DNA of 64,000 bases from NCBI GenBank assembly GCA_018466975.1, contig CM031555.1:2232001-2296000 (forward strand), given 5' to 3'. The position numbers were made by a program, and so were the translations under genes. The number at the start of each line of letters is the position of its first letter. Within the stretch, counting starts at the first letter, position 1. A model generated the notes under the pieces. The model did no database searches and was not told the origin of the DNA. It saw only the letters and a list, made by a program, of their open reading frames with translations. Positions 1 through 11,711 of this stretch are shown here, one piece after another. This DNA comes from Sparassis latifolia (lineage: Eukaryota; Basidiomycota; Agaricomycetes; Polyporales; Sparassidaceae).

Positions 1-242
1 GCCCGGATGGTGAGATGTTTGCGAGCGGTAGTGGTGCGTCGTTGCATTTTCACCCCTTGGATGCGCCTTAACTTATGACCTTGGTGTCTGTCTTACAAAC
101 TGTAGAGGATGGTGAGTCTTTCCTCATTACGTTTAAGCCGTACGCTGACCAAAAACTTCCAGGTACGATCCGGCTGTGGCAGACGACACCTGGGAAGAGC
201 TATGGTCTTTGGCAAGGCAGTCATACCAACGGTGGTCCGTAA
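1..242 (+). CDS. STRAP: STRAP/Unr-interacting-protein-like WD40 protein, C-terminal end (partial)
   Basis: This is the last WD40 blade and tail of a STRAP-type protein; the family acts as a WD40 scaffold in the SMN complex and in kinase-receptor signalling. Coding exons are 1-33, 106-111 and 163-242, with stop TAA at 240-242. Spliced, they read PDGEMFASGS-EDG-TIRLWQTTPGKSYGLW, which matches the conserved STRAP ending (GSEDGT.RLWQT..GK.YGLW). The middle exon is only 6 nt (AGGATG) and supplies the ED and part of the G of the blade's GSEDG turn; leaving it out destroys the motif. Both flanking introns are GT-AG (34-105 and 112-162). The 5' part of the gene lies outside the window. The gene converges on the NYN gene downstream. 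A related WD40 protein (eIF3i) is the main alternative, but the YGLW ending favours STRAP. Confidence 0.8.
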
Positions 243-582
243 TTTAGTAGACGTTAATGAGGTGCATGTGAGGCGGGCCGACGGGGGAGAGTCGATGGGG
301 TGGTTGCAGTCTCATTTCGGAGCTGGTGATTCTCTCAGCATTAACATACCGGCATCATCATCGTTGTACTAAAATCGCTGTCACGCACATTTCGCTATCA
401 TGATCATCTACATAATGTTTGTTCAAAATTTTCGTTCACGATGAGCCGGTCGCGTTTGGAGGCCTGCGCTTTGATACATTTATGGTATTCGGTAAACGAT
501 ACAGCTACGCCTACAGAACTAGCTGGACAACTTCTCATACAAGGCACTCAGATTCTCTCTCAGCCTGACATCACCTGCTCCG
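243..582. other. Convergent intergenic spacer
   Basis: This 340-bp stretch lies between the 3' ends of two converging genes. I see no gene, repeat or RNA in it; it presumably holds both polyadenylation regions. Confidence 0.5.
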
Positions 583-2484
583 CTAGGGAGCATCCTTATG
601 ATACACTGGGCACAGCGACACGTACCGATTTCCGTCCATCCCGCCCGGAACGTCCTGGTAATCCGCCAGCTTCACCACGCCCGCCTCCGCGGCGAGCGAT
701 GTGTACTGCTTCAGAGTCAAGACTCCCGCGCACTCGTACACGCTCGGAGACTCCTTGAGGAGCAGCGAACCGAGTGCCGAGAAAGAGAGGTGCATATTGC
801 CCTCGCTGATCTGCTGGGTGAGCACTTTCACGAGGGAGCGGAACTCGGCCGGGACGGGTTTGGACTTTGACTTTGACTTGGAGGTAGACTTGGAGGTAGA
901 CGTCGATGTCGAGCTGGAAACTGTGCGCGACATCTTGCTTGGGGTGCATGTGGTCGGGGCGGGAGGTGCGGAGTTTCCGGCTTTGGGCACCGGAGTGGTC
1001 GTCGTTGGTGCCTTCGGGGGCAGGGGTGGCACAGGTCTTACGGACGACACCGAACCTACGCTTGGTGCAAGTATCTTGGAGGCTGAGCGCATTGGGCTCA
1101 AAGATGCTGCCGGACTAAAGCTAAGGGCTGGCGCCTTCGCCGAAGCGGCGGACGACGAGTTGACCACGGTAGGAGTGAACTGCGGAATCTCGTCGAACGT
1201 TTGCCACAAGTACTCATTTCTTGGAGCAGCACTACTCAGTGACGGGATAGCCGGTGGGGTAGGAGCTGGAGCAGTGGCCCAGCTATCCCAGGTGCTCGTT
1301 GAAGGCCATTTCCAAGATGACGGTCGTGTCTCGTTGACAGGCTGCGGTGAGAGGCAAGATTAGACATCTGAGTTATTCTTTTGAAGTACAGAAGCAACTC
1401 ACAGTGATAGGCGTGGGTGCAGCACATTCTGGCACGGGTACCTTCTCTACAGGTGTTGATTTCCGTGGCGTAGTAACCGGAATGCTCTCACAACTCAGCT
1501 AGAGGACGGGTGCATAAGAGGTTTCGTGCAAATTCGAGGCAACTCACTGTACTAGATGTTGACGGCGTAGGCGACTGGATAGTGTTGGCAAGAGGACGAA
1601 CCATGTTAACTGCCGGTGTCTTTGGTCTCATCTCAGCCTGCTTCGCCTTCCACGCCGCCAGAGTAAACACTGGCTCGGGTTCCGATGTCTGTCTATCCTG
1701 TCGTGATACCGTTGGCGACGGCGGGGTAGACAGGACCGGAGGCGGCTTGGTGGACTGAGAACGTGGCTGCGGGAATGGATTGGAATTGAAGACATCCTGT
1801 GAATGGGATTTGTTCGAGTCGACGCTCGGAGGCGTGGACGGACACGAGGATACGGCCGCCTTCTCCGGCACTGGCACGACATATCCTGGCCAGTCGAACA
1901 CCTCCGCTGCTTGCGCCTTGAGGCTCACGTGCGCGGCGACAGGGGAGAGTAGTATTACGCGGTACCTCCGCAGACCCAACACCGAGACCGCATACACAAA
2001 ATCGCGATCCCCGGAGATCAAGATGATGGTCGCTGGAGCAGAGTTGTCGATCGCGTATGTGAGCATGTCCACTAAAACAATCAGCAAGTAGTGCAGGTCA
2101 TCAGCACTTTCACGAGTGCGTCACGGAAAGAATTCATGAATGAATGACATACCAAGAATCATCTTGTCCGCGACGTCTTTCCGGCCATTGTGCGGACAGT
2201 CGATCAACGACACGCCGCAGGACTGAAGCTCCGACCGAAGTGTTACGGACCGCGAGGACGGCTGCTCCGGGAGCTCCAAGTATGCCTTGAACGAGATTAC
2301 GCTTCCGTACTGGTGAGCAAGCCGGCGGATGTTGTTCACTGCGAGGAAACCGGGTGTGTTCGTCGGCAAGGCACAGTTCTCTGGTGAAGCAGATGTCATT
2401 AATGGATGCTCTGAGGCGCACATCGATTAGATCAGAGAGCATACCGTAGTCCCAAAAAATCGCCACTTTATCGGTGACCTGCAT
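583..2484 (-). CDS. NYN-domain nuclease-like protein with C-terminal LOTUS-like winged helix
   Basis: Five exons on the minus strand (2484-2445, 2380-2153, 2071-1548, 1498-1403, 1341-583) splice to 548 residues. Residues about 5-165 form an NYN (PIN-like) RNase domain: VAIFWDYENC at the start carries the first acidic residue, KDVADKMILG and later ISGDRDF carry the others. A long Pro/Ser-rich linker follows, including a Ser/Thr/Lys tract encoded by a short tandem repeat. The C-terminal 90 residues (LVKVLTQQISEG through NRYVSL) resemble an OST-HTH/LOTUS winged helix. The NYN plus LOTUS layout is that of MARF1/Limkain-b1 RNA regulators, so a role in RNA binding or cleavage is inferred. The ATG at 2484 sits just before the domain; an upstream in-frame extension to 2709 exists but looks non-coding. 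Confidence 0.85.
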
Positions 2485-3229
2485 CGTCGACCAGTGGATA
2501 TGGGGTGAGATGTAACGATTCCGGAAAGTCTCGGAAGAGGAAGGGAAAGGAGGGAAGCTAGGGGAAGGAAAGGGTTGGCCCTGTTGAACTACAGCTATCG
2601 ACCACGCGTGAGTCACGCTCAGGAAACGTGTACCATTATATTGCACTGCTGAGACGCTGCTAGAGGCCGTGAGGAAGAAACACGAGTTCGCAACGGACGT
2701 CGCCAACACCTGTCGCGGTCGGAGACGCCATGGTGAACCACAAGAAGGCTTCTTACGTACTCAAAATGATTAGACTCATGGCTGATATAAGTAGCATGAC
2801 TCTTCACTGAGACAGTAAATACAACCACTGAAATAAAGCGGGCCATTGTAACAAAAAAATTTGTTCCACCGCCGTGTAAACAAATTCACGAGGACACTCA
2901 CAGTACACTCACCCAAAAAGGAAACTGGTATGGATCCGCGCTAAAGGCGTTCATCAAGTGCAACCTGTTGCTACAAAAAGTGGTCAGCCGCATGCTTCAG
3001 ACGCTCCGATACTATGCCTTCCAGAATACTGCAGCCAGGGTGGGTAGTAAAATTTTGATGGACGGAGGACGTGGAGTTATTATATGTTTCGGCTCTTTGA
3101 GGTTAGGGTTTGACTAGCTGACGTTACGTAACCGGAAATGGTTTGGCTCCTCCTATACCGCCGCCCAGACTAGGCTTAGATGTCGCCGAAGCATTGCTTT
3201 CCACCTCCACAATCCTCACACACAATAAC
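2485..3229. other. Divergent intergenic region
   Basis: This 745-bp stretch separates the divergent NYN (-) and SnoaL-like (+) genes and should hold both promoters. I see no convincing coding sequence or repeat. Confidence 0.45.
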
Positions 3230-4071
3230 ATGGCTGCCAGCGAGCACGAAGCCCACCGGGTGGTCCCTCCTCCCCCGGCACCCACCATGACCCACCATCC
3301 AAGCCGCATGCCCAGCTTGCCCACGCCCGAGCTCATAAGCTCCATTGCTCCCGGCGCGCACTATGCTGGAGTCCTGTCATCAGGATGCAACGACCCGCGC
3401 CAGCACGCACAACATCGGCGATCCCATAATAAGAATAGCATGGTGGAGGATCCGGCCGTTCTGGGCGCGTACAAAGAGGTGATGGAGGACCTCAAGGAGG
3501 TGAGTTACGTTACCACAAGAGACGCGCTGTGGGCCGATGGTGTTTGTGTAGCTGTTTTGCGCGAGACCGAGTCGGGATCTATTTGAGCGCAGGTGGCGGA
3601 AGGACGCGGTGTTTGAAGACCCGCTCAGCAGGTGCGAAGGGTACGGCGAGTATGCGCCTCAGTGGTTCGCGATGGTCGGTCCCCGTCTTTGTTTCCGTTA
3701 TTCCGCTCACACGCTATACACATATGAAGCCGAAAGTACTATCCTCGTCGGAGCAAGTCTCCGCCCGCATCCTTTCCGCCGCACTGTCCCCCAATCGGCT
3801 TTACTACTCTCAGACCCAGGTATACACAGTCCGTTGGCTTGGGTTAAAGAAGGTACCGGGTCTTTACTTCCCTTCCTTTCCTCCGTTCACCTTCGCAACG
3901 TTCACACAGACGGTAACCTCCATTGTGATGGTCGAATTGGACGACGACTTCAAAATCACATACCTCGCTGATCAGTGGAATGGCGAGGATCTGCCGACAC
4001 ACTGGGGCGCCTTGTGGCTCAGGAAGCTGAACGCGAAACTCACTTCCTGGGTTGTCGCCATCCCCAAGTAG
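3230..4071 (+). CDS. SnoaL-like domain protein (conserved fungal, unknown function)
   Basis: Four exons (3230-3499, 3552-3674, 3730-3852, 3910-4071) give 225 residues. The first 60 residues are a His/Pro-rich unstructured leader. From about residue 75 the protein has the look of a SnoaL-like/NTF2-fold domain: AVLGAYKEVMEDLKELF, then ERRWRKDAVFEDPLS, then DQWNGEDLPTHW. No catalytic residue can be assigned and the role is unknown. All splice phases are zero. The donor of intron 2 (GTCGGT) is weak, but the joined product keeps the family reading QWFAMPKVL. The start at 3230 is the first in-frame ATG; an earlier ATG in another frame stops quickly. Confidence 0.75.
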
Positions 4072-4723
4072 CGGTTATGGACGTAACGTGGTGAGCTTCG
4101 AGTCTGCTTGTATTGATAAGGAAATGAGGTTCCTGTACCACCTTGCATGTAATTGTCCGCGTAGTGACTATGCAGCGACATCACCTTGGCACTCGTGTAC
4201 TACTTACTGTACTCACTGTATACGTGTCTGTCCTATTGTACCCCGTGGTCTGCTACGATTTGGTCTGATCTTTATATATAGCATGAGCCTGAGATGGCAG
4301 GCCTCAGGTTCAATGCGGGTTATACCTTGATCAAATGTCCAACACGTAAAATCCTGATCACTTTACGCTCAGGATCAGTCCATGCAACTTGAAACATCTG
4401 GCAGCGAGCCAGAAGCCCTACGTATCAGCAGTTTAGATGTTGACGAGTCTTCCCTCAACATCACTCTCAGATATTAATCATCTGGCACACCGTGTCTTCC
4501 GCGAGAAGGCTCAAGCCGATGTTCCTCCTCCCATATCCGCCACACGCGAACCTGCAACGGCCCAGTCTCATGACAGTCACCTGAGCTCTCCGTTACATAC
4601 CCTGCGTCGCATGGTTCCTCAGAAGCTCTGATACAGGCTGCGCAGAAGGAGACCCTATAAGAATAGGGATAGAGATGGGTGCCTTCCCGTCGTAGGGGAT
4701 TTCTCTCGCACTGCCAACACAGA
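4072..4723. other. Intergenic spacer
   Basis: This 652-bp stretch runs between two co-directional genes. An AT-rich run (tttatatata near 4270) could be part of a 3' end signal. Nothing else is supported. Confidence 0.4.
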
Positions 4724-6224
4724 ATGTTCAGGATAGCAATGCCCATCGCTTTCGGACCCAAGACGCGCCTAGCGCACGCCCTCCTGCGCAGCGCGCGCCC
4801 CGCGGGGGCTGCGCGCTTCTCGACGTCGGCCGTCGCGCGCAGCGTGCCGGCGAGCCAGTCTCCCGTGAAGCCCGAGAACCAGAAGCGCACGGGCGTGCTC
4901 CCGCCATACGGCCCCGTCGGCGTCGCCGCGGCGCTCGATGCGACGCCCTCCACGCGTGCGTATCTTGTTTCCCCTATCGCGCGAGTTGACTTCGTGGATG
5001 TGGAATTTGACCCCGTCAATTGGACCTTGAACACATTCAGCGCCAAAGGAGACGCTCTTCACGCACGAGTTCTCGCTCGCGGATCGCGTTGCGCTCGTTT
5101 CAGGTGCGAACCGTGGGCTCGGGCTCGAGATGTCGATGGCGTTCCTCGAGGGGGGTGCACGGGCGGTCTACTGCCTTGACATGCCTGCCCAGCCGGGCGA
5201 GGAGTGGCAGAAGGTCAAGGAGTATGTCGGCCGCATGGGGGGCAAGGGCCGGCTGGAGTATATCAGCGCGGACGTGAGGGATCAGGTGCGTTGAAATGAT
5301 GCTCGCCACCAGGCAGGGCCAATAGCTAAAGCGTGATGCAACAGGAAGCAATATGGAAAATCGGGGAGACGGTCGGGGACAAGGAGGGTCGTATGGATGT
5401 CTGTGTCGCCGCTGCGGGCGTCCTGAAGAGTCACACCGACTGCTTGGAGTATCCGGCGAAGCAGTTCCAGGACGTTGGTGCTCAGCTGTCTTAGGTGTAT
5501 CCAACATCCATTGATCGCTGTATTCACAGGTCATGGACGTGAACGTAAACGGCGTGCTGTTTACTGCACAAGCCGCGGGGCGCCAGATGGCGCGCTTCGG
5601 AAACGGCGGGAGCATCATCCTCATCGCGAGCATGAGCGGCAGCATCACCAACAGGGTGCGTACGTGTCGTCGTCCCTCTTGGCGGGTCAAATTGACCTAG
5701 CTTGACGCGCAGGACAACGCGTGGGTGTCGTATAATACGTCGAAGAGCGCAGTGCTCCAGATGGCGCGCAGCATGGCCTGCGAGCTGGGGCCGAAGCGCA
5801 TCAGGGTGAATACGCTGAGCCCAGGCCATATCTACACGCAGTACGTCTTCTTTCAGTTGCATACTTGTGGTCATTATCCGGCTCAGATCGGGTGCTGGCT
5901 GTATACTCTTGGAGGGGAGACTCATTGTGCACCGTGCCGCGACGCGTCTCATCTTCTATCAATTTTGCTGACTGGGCTCTTTGTGCAGCATGACGGCGGC
6001 ACACCTGGACACTCAGCCGCACCTGTTGGATAAATGGGCGAACTTGAACCCGATGGGACGCATAGGGCGACCGGACGAGCTGCGGGGCGTCGTGGCGTGG
6101 CTGGCGAGTGATGCGAGCACATTCTGCACGGGCAGCGAGTGAGTATTGTGCGTGACATATTTGGCGTGTGCTAATGTGACCCTTGCGCAGCATCATTGTG
6201 GACGGCGGGCATCGGGCGTGGTAG
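4724..6224 (+). CDS. Short-chain dehydrogenase/reductase with mitochondrial-type leader
   Basis: Seven exons (4724-4955, 5041-5285, 5345-5473, 5530-5655, 5713-5840, 5989-6138, 6191-6224) give 347 residues. The first 40 residues are rich in Arg/Ala/Ser without acidic residues, as in mitochondrial presequences. The Rossmann fold begins with VALVSGANRGLGLE (TGxxxGxG variant SGANRGLG). AAAGVLKSH corresponds to the NNAG position, IILIASMSGS holds the catalytic Ser, and YNTSKSAV gives the YxxxK pair. The ending IIVDGGHRAW is typical of classical SDRs resembling D-arabinitol or sorbose reductases. Substrate is not assignable from sequence. All introns are GT-AG, though the one at 5474 uses a weak GTTGGT donor. 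Confidence 0.9.
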
Positions 6225-6954
6225 ACGGATGGCGTGCGATTTTTCTCTTCGGGTTTCGCATCAAAGATGAATTTTGAGGGATTGGGTCGTCGCATGGAAG
6301 AGTGTAACTGTGGTACTTGTCTCTACATCGGTTTTCGTAGGTTTGGAAGCTGCGTTCGCACAAGTGCAGGTGTCGGCGAATTTGACATGCAGGCAAAATC
6401 AGATTAAGATAGACCCATCTCATTCTCGACTATTTCGCGTGACCAGGATTGTCACGCTTGGCTGGAGAAACACACAAAATGGCTTTCTCACGACGGGCAA
6501 TGGCCTCGGAAAACCTATCAATGGAGGTAGATTGCAGATTAATGACCATATTATCTCAGATCAAAGGATCGCCGATTCGCTATGAAGGCGCTTGCAGAGC
6601 AAAGGGACATCACAACTGATATGACATTCGGGATGGATACAGACACTAAAAATGACAAGCAGTACGTGGTATGCAACAAATGAGTGGGTATGTGTGTAGC
6701 AAGAGGAGGACCCAAAAGCCGGACGTGATAGATAAATAAAGGAACGCTGCGCGAAGATGACAGTTCTCCCGACGCCCCGGACTCAGCCACTCTGCCCCAA
6801 GCAATACAGTGGTGTCTGCAGCCGCCAACGGCAACTGTAGGCGGCCAGGGGATGACTTCCCTGACACTAGCATTGCGCACAGGGCGGGATGCTCCATGAC
6901 GCACTGCCCTGATTACCGATGATTGATAGTAATAGCCGGATCCTCTTCGCTGTC
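6225..6954. other. Convergent intergenic region with a possible repeat fragment
   Basis: This 730-bp stretch lies between the SDR (+) and SMG6 (-) 3' ends. Around 6450-6515 it shares short strings with the dispersed repeat seen at 12.0-12.35 and 34.0-34.25 kb (gtcacgcttggNtggagaaa and, inverted, ggccattgcccgtcgt). No gene seen. Confidence 0.35.
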
Positions 6955-9900
6955 CTATGTCCCTGGAGTGAGGATAACCGCCAGATCCTGTTCGTTCGCA
7001 GCAGCAAGCTGTCGAGAACGAGCCTTAAGTCGCACTATGATAGCCACCGTCTTATCAGTCGCGGCTAGTCAACCACAAAATAAACCACTTACGCATGCGG
7101 TCGAAGCTGAGTAAAACAACCTTCGCGGCACCTGTCGTATTACGATTGGCGTTGTCGGATTTCAGGAGCGCCGACCGGTCAACCCAATGCTCGTCCTGCC
7201 AGATGGCGGCACGGAGGATCAGGTCATCCATATTTCGCTCCCAGGAGGCTTCGTCTGCACTGAACTCCACTTGCTCTGTGCGCACATTCAATGACGAGAG
7301 GTAGTTGCCCTTCGATGTTTGGACCTTCATCGAAGTGGAATGGGAACGGACGTGGGAGGTGATGTACGCCATTGCGTGATTCGCGGCTTCCCCAAGAGGA
7401 GAGGAATTCGACCCGAGCCCTTCGAGCTCCATGACCACTGGGAGTGGCACAATGACGGTCCACCTGGAACTCTCAACAAGCGCAGAGAACATGGCAAGAG
7501 ATGATAGTAAGATGTTCGTGTCGAAAACGAGGATTGTGTACCCGGGCACCAAGTGTAGTGATGGCCGCGTGTGCACCGGTTTTCTGGTAGCAGGCCGAAC
7601 ACGGCGTTTTGGCGGAGATGAGGGCGTAACACCCCACTTCGATGCTTGAAGGAGACTCTTCAAGTATCGCCGGCGGGCCTGTGCACACCATGGTCAGGAT
7701 GCGGTATCAAAGGGATGTATCTAAGACGCACCTTTAGCGCTTTGACCTCCGCCGAGTCGTCGTCGTCGTCATCACTCTCATCGGTCTCCTCTCCTACAAC
7801 GTTACCATTGTCGTCGTCGACATCCATGGGCTCGTCTCCCCAGCGCCTACCTCGGAGTCGTTGCTCATGCTCCTCGCGCTCAAGTCGCTCCTCCTCTTTC
7901 CACTTCTCCACCTTCGCCGCAAGAATGCCTTGGACCTTCCACTGGCCTCGGCCATCCGCGTTGGTCGCAGGAACATACTCGAAACCATTCACATACCGCG
8001 CAATCTTCAAGCCCGAGCGCGCTATCCGCACCCAGCGCTTGAGCGTCTCGTGGTTCGCCTCCGAGCTCTGCGCGTCGTCGTCGCCGTCCTCGATGATGCC
8101 GTCCGTGGCCTGGTCGCCACCCTCGGCGAAGTCGAGTACCTTCAGCTCCTGGTTTTCCTCATCCGCAGCAGAACTGGCAGTGTCCTTGCCCCAGAACCCG
8201 CGCTCGTAGACCTTCTTCCCGCCCCAGCCCAAACCTCGGAGGCACCAGTCCTCCGGGAGAGGCGCACAACCGCTCGACAGAAGCATACCAACGCCCTCCC
8301 GCTCCTTCTGCTGTTCACGTAAAAGCAGCCGACGCGGGATAGTGTTCAGAAACGCGGCGAGTTCCGTCCAGGGGATCGCCCGCTCGAGTACGGCAAGGGC
8401 ATCGCGGTCTTTCAACACGGTCGCGAGGAACGTGAGGATGATTGTGATATAGGGGTTCAATTTTGAGCGCGCGAATGGCGAGGGTCTGCGTGTGGGCTTC
8501 CGCAGCGTATGGGTGAGTATCGAGAAGGCCAGCTGCATAGCAAGCTTGAGGGATGGAGGGATCTCGGGCTCGGTGCTTGCCGCTGCATCGTCGAGTATGG
8601 GCGACACGTGCATCGGAAAACGGTCGATGTCCTCGTCATCAACGTCCATCTTCTTCTCGTCTACCTCCGCCTTCTTGGACATCAGCTTCACGCGACCGCC
8701 TACCAATAACCCCGTGGGGCCGCCAATGCCTGTGACACGACGGAGTGCAGCGTTTGGCCGGCCGTACTCGAGAAGAGAGCCGATGTTCAGGACAGCCATC
8801 ATGATCCACTCGCGCTCCTCCACGACTGCACCACCTAATAGACATGAAGGTCAGTATCTACGTTCGTGTTCTTCACGACTTCTGGCAGAAATATTGCAGG
8901 CAAGCAAAATATACTTAATCAGATGGAACTGGCGTCGCGAGCTAGCTACGACGAGTAGTTCGTCACGTCAGTTCCGACTCCAGCGTGGTCGCGTGTCTGC
9001 ATCTCTGCAGAGCCTGAGAGAATAAGTGCACACCTTCGATCTGTAGCTTTTCATGGAAGCGCTCCTGAACTCCTTTGAAGTCGTCGAGCTGGACATTCGT
9101 GAAGAGCATCCCGTGCAACAACACAAATTGATCCACGAGTGTCGCATCAGGCGCTTGACGGCTCGCCTGCGCACATGGTGACCAGAGCGGGAGAACAGAC
9201 TCTCGAGAAGTCGAAAACGGATGCAGTGTGATCATGCTGAGATACGCATGAGCACCCTCTCTGCAAAAATACAGCACCGCCACGCACCTCTTCACGAAAT
9301 GGTAGACGCCACGGAAATCCTCCCCGCCACCGTCCCTGTCCCTGCTGAGGAGTCCAAGGTGGTGGTGGAGTTTTCCCGCACCAGGCATCGTCGCAAGTCC
9401 GCGAGCGTACCAGTCCCTAGCGATCATCCGCCATTGCTCCTTCTCCGGCTCCATCTCCATCATACGTGCCGCGGCAAGGCCAACACTGGGTACGTTGACG
9501 TTGGCGTTAGCATTCGGCCCGTCATTCAGTTGCGAGGATGACGGTGAGTCATCGATGCGCGCTGCGGGCGTCGGCGAGGCACGCTTAGCCGAGGGAATCT
9601 CCGGATGGTCAGAAAGCGCGGACGCGTTCGGTGTAGCAGGCCGGGGAGTGTCAAGAGAATGGCTCGCTGCAATTGCAGAAACGGTGAGCCGACCACCACG
9701 GCCCCGAGGAGCCATAGATGTGCTCATCGTCATACGGTAGCGGGCGAGGTCACCGAGTGCCTCGACCCAACCGGCACGAAACTCGGCGAGATTGTGCTCC
9801 TCGAGAAGCCCTGTGTAGAACGTGTACGCGTAGTAAATGAAATCCTGACACGAGCACGTGATTAGTGCATACCCATATATGGAACGTAAGGTTGCTCACC

Positions 9901-11294
9901 TCGAGATATTCTCGCGCAATTTCCGAACTTACAGGCGGCATCGAAGCGCGACGGAGGGACTGCAGGAGACGATTGAACGCAGTCGTCCAAAGGCGCATAA
10001 TAATGTTGTACTTGGTCGGGATGTCACGGAGTGAGGAAGGTACCGCAGGCGCAAGTGTAAGTTGCAGGAGATTGTGCATCTTTTCCGCCAGCCTGTCATC
10101 GGAATGATGGATCAGCAGAATGAACACGATCGTGATGGCAACAACTCACTCTTTGTGATCCACAAGTAGCCTCCGCCACCGCTCTGCCTCTTCGTCCCCG
10201 CCCTTCACCTCGCTTCCTCCGGTAGTGCCGGCACGCCCCTTTATCAACACGCCTATCCTTTGGCCTTCTCGCTCACCTTCCTCATCTCGATCTCGGTCTT
10301 CCCCCATGATCCGATGTTCAAGCGCACTGATCGCACGGTACAATTTCTTCAGCTGCGTAGAGAACGCATTCGCCCCGCTCGCGCTATCCTCCGAACGTCG
10401 CCCGTGACCGTTCGCATTCGCAGAGTCGAATAGCGCAGAGGCTGCAGAGGACGTGTCCGTAGTGGCAGAAGACAACGTAAAATTAGAAGAGATAGACGAC
10501 TGAGCGTAAGAGGCAGACGATGTCGAAGACGCGGAAACGTAGTCTCCAGAAGACTTGGGCGTTGGAGTCGGTCGGCCTAGCACTGCGCTCTGGTTCGCCC
10601 CATTCGGGGACGCGTGCGGACGCGCAAGGACGGAGAACCGGACAGGATCGTCCTTTCTGTGGTCGAATAGCTGTCGATGTCCGTCACCCGCAGTCCGCAC
10701 CTGCTGCCCCTGCTGGTGCGTCCGTTGCGGCGGGGGTCCGGGAGGTCCGCGAGGCGCGTACGAACTCGAACCGCCGTCCGACATAGTGTCCGGTTCCGCG
10801 GTTAGAATGACCGGTTTGCGAATCGGGTCCGCGTTCGGGTTGTACAACACCCTGCTCGGGCTGCTTCCTCCTACTGGGCTCGCATGGTGTGGTTTTGAAT
10901 GTGAGGCACGGGAGGAAGCCGCTGAGATCTTGAGGCGGCGGGAGAATTCGTCAGCGTCGGCCTCCATATGCAGTGGAGATGGCTGCGATACGATGATGTT
11001 GGGATTCGGAAGCGGGGGTGCGTGCAGCTTCCGGGGTGACGGTGGGCGAGGCGGTGGCGTACGAGCAGTGGAAGACGGTTGGGAGGACCGCTCGGCCTTT
11101 TCTCTTGGACGAGACGAACTGTGAGATACGGGAAATTCAGCGAGTGATTCATAAAGTAAATTTCGAGGTGTGTACGCTGCGCGCCGTCGCTGTAGGGCGA
11201 CTATCCTCTGGGCGATGTCAGTCGGTTGGGCGGGCTCGCGTTCCTTGCCCTTCCTGGGGACGATGGGAACCTCGATTGGAAGAGAATCTTGCAT
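6955..11294 (-). CDS. SMG6: SMG6/EST1A homologue: 14-3-3-like EST1 domain plus C-terminal PIN nuclease
   Basis: Seven exons (11294-10150, 10092-9900, 9844-9288, 9236-9034, 8834-7732, 7678-7093, 7034-6955) splice to 1288 residues. SMG6/EST1 proteins take part in nonsense-mediated mRNA decay and telomere maintenance. Residues 1-330 are low-complexity Ser/Pro. The EST1 helical region follows (LKKLYRAISALEHRI, then KYNIIMRLWTTAFNRLL, then PGAGKLHHHLGLLSRD and LVDQFVLLHGMLFTN). The PIN domain begins near residue 1114 with YTILVFDTNILL (Asp 1120). It continues through VVMELEGL, NMDDLILRAA and LLSFDRMLRLKAR, so the acidic residues expected for cleavage are present. The EST1 plus PIN fusion is what separates SMG6 from SMG7/Est1. 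One intron (9033-8835, 199 nt) is unusually long for this locus. Confidence 0.9.
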
Positions 11295-11711
11295 GATGAA
11301 AAATGATAGAGAAGGATGAGGAGAGGAAGGTCGTGGATGAAGCAGAGAGCCTGCGGTGCTCTGCGCAGACTGCGCAGCTGGTGAACTGCGCAGTATCTCG
11401 ATCGATTATAGCAATGTCACGTCACACTCACACCGCACGCGGTTCCGACCTGCGGGAGCGCAGTGAACTTGGCGCTGCGGCTGCTTAGTTCCGTGCGCCG
11501 TGTTTTGTCGCGGGGGGCGGTGAATGATGTTCAAAGAGAGGATTTGCGTACATTGTCTGCCCCGAATAAAGAAACTACATGGAGAGGTACAAGAGATTTT
11601 CCGCGAGCCTGCTCAGTACTTGCTGGGGAGAAAGGCTTGGCAGCAAAGCGGGGAAAGCCGATGGCGGGTCCGCAGCGTGTCACTCTGGTCACGCCTAACT
11701 TATCGGTAAGA
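11295..11711. other. Upstream region of SMG6
   Basis: This 417-bp stretch contains the presumed SMG6 promoter. No feature beyond that is visible. Confidence 0.4.

Noticed and set aside
109..372. 87-codon plus-strand ORF near the window start
   Set aside because: It reads through an intron of the STRAP gene in the wrong frame.
701..1363. Long plus-strand ORF with acidic repeats
   Set aside because: It is the antisense shadow of the NYN gene's last two exons, and its acidic repeats mirror the Ser/Lys tract.
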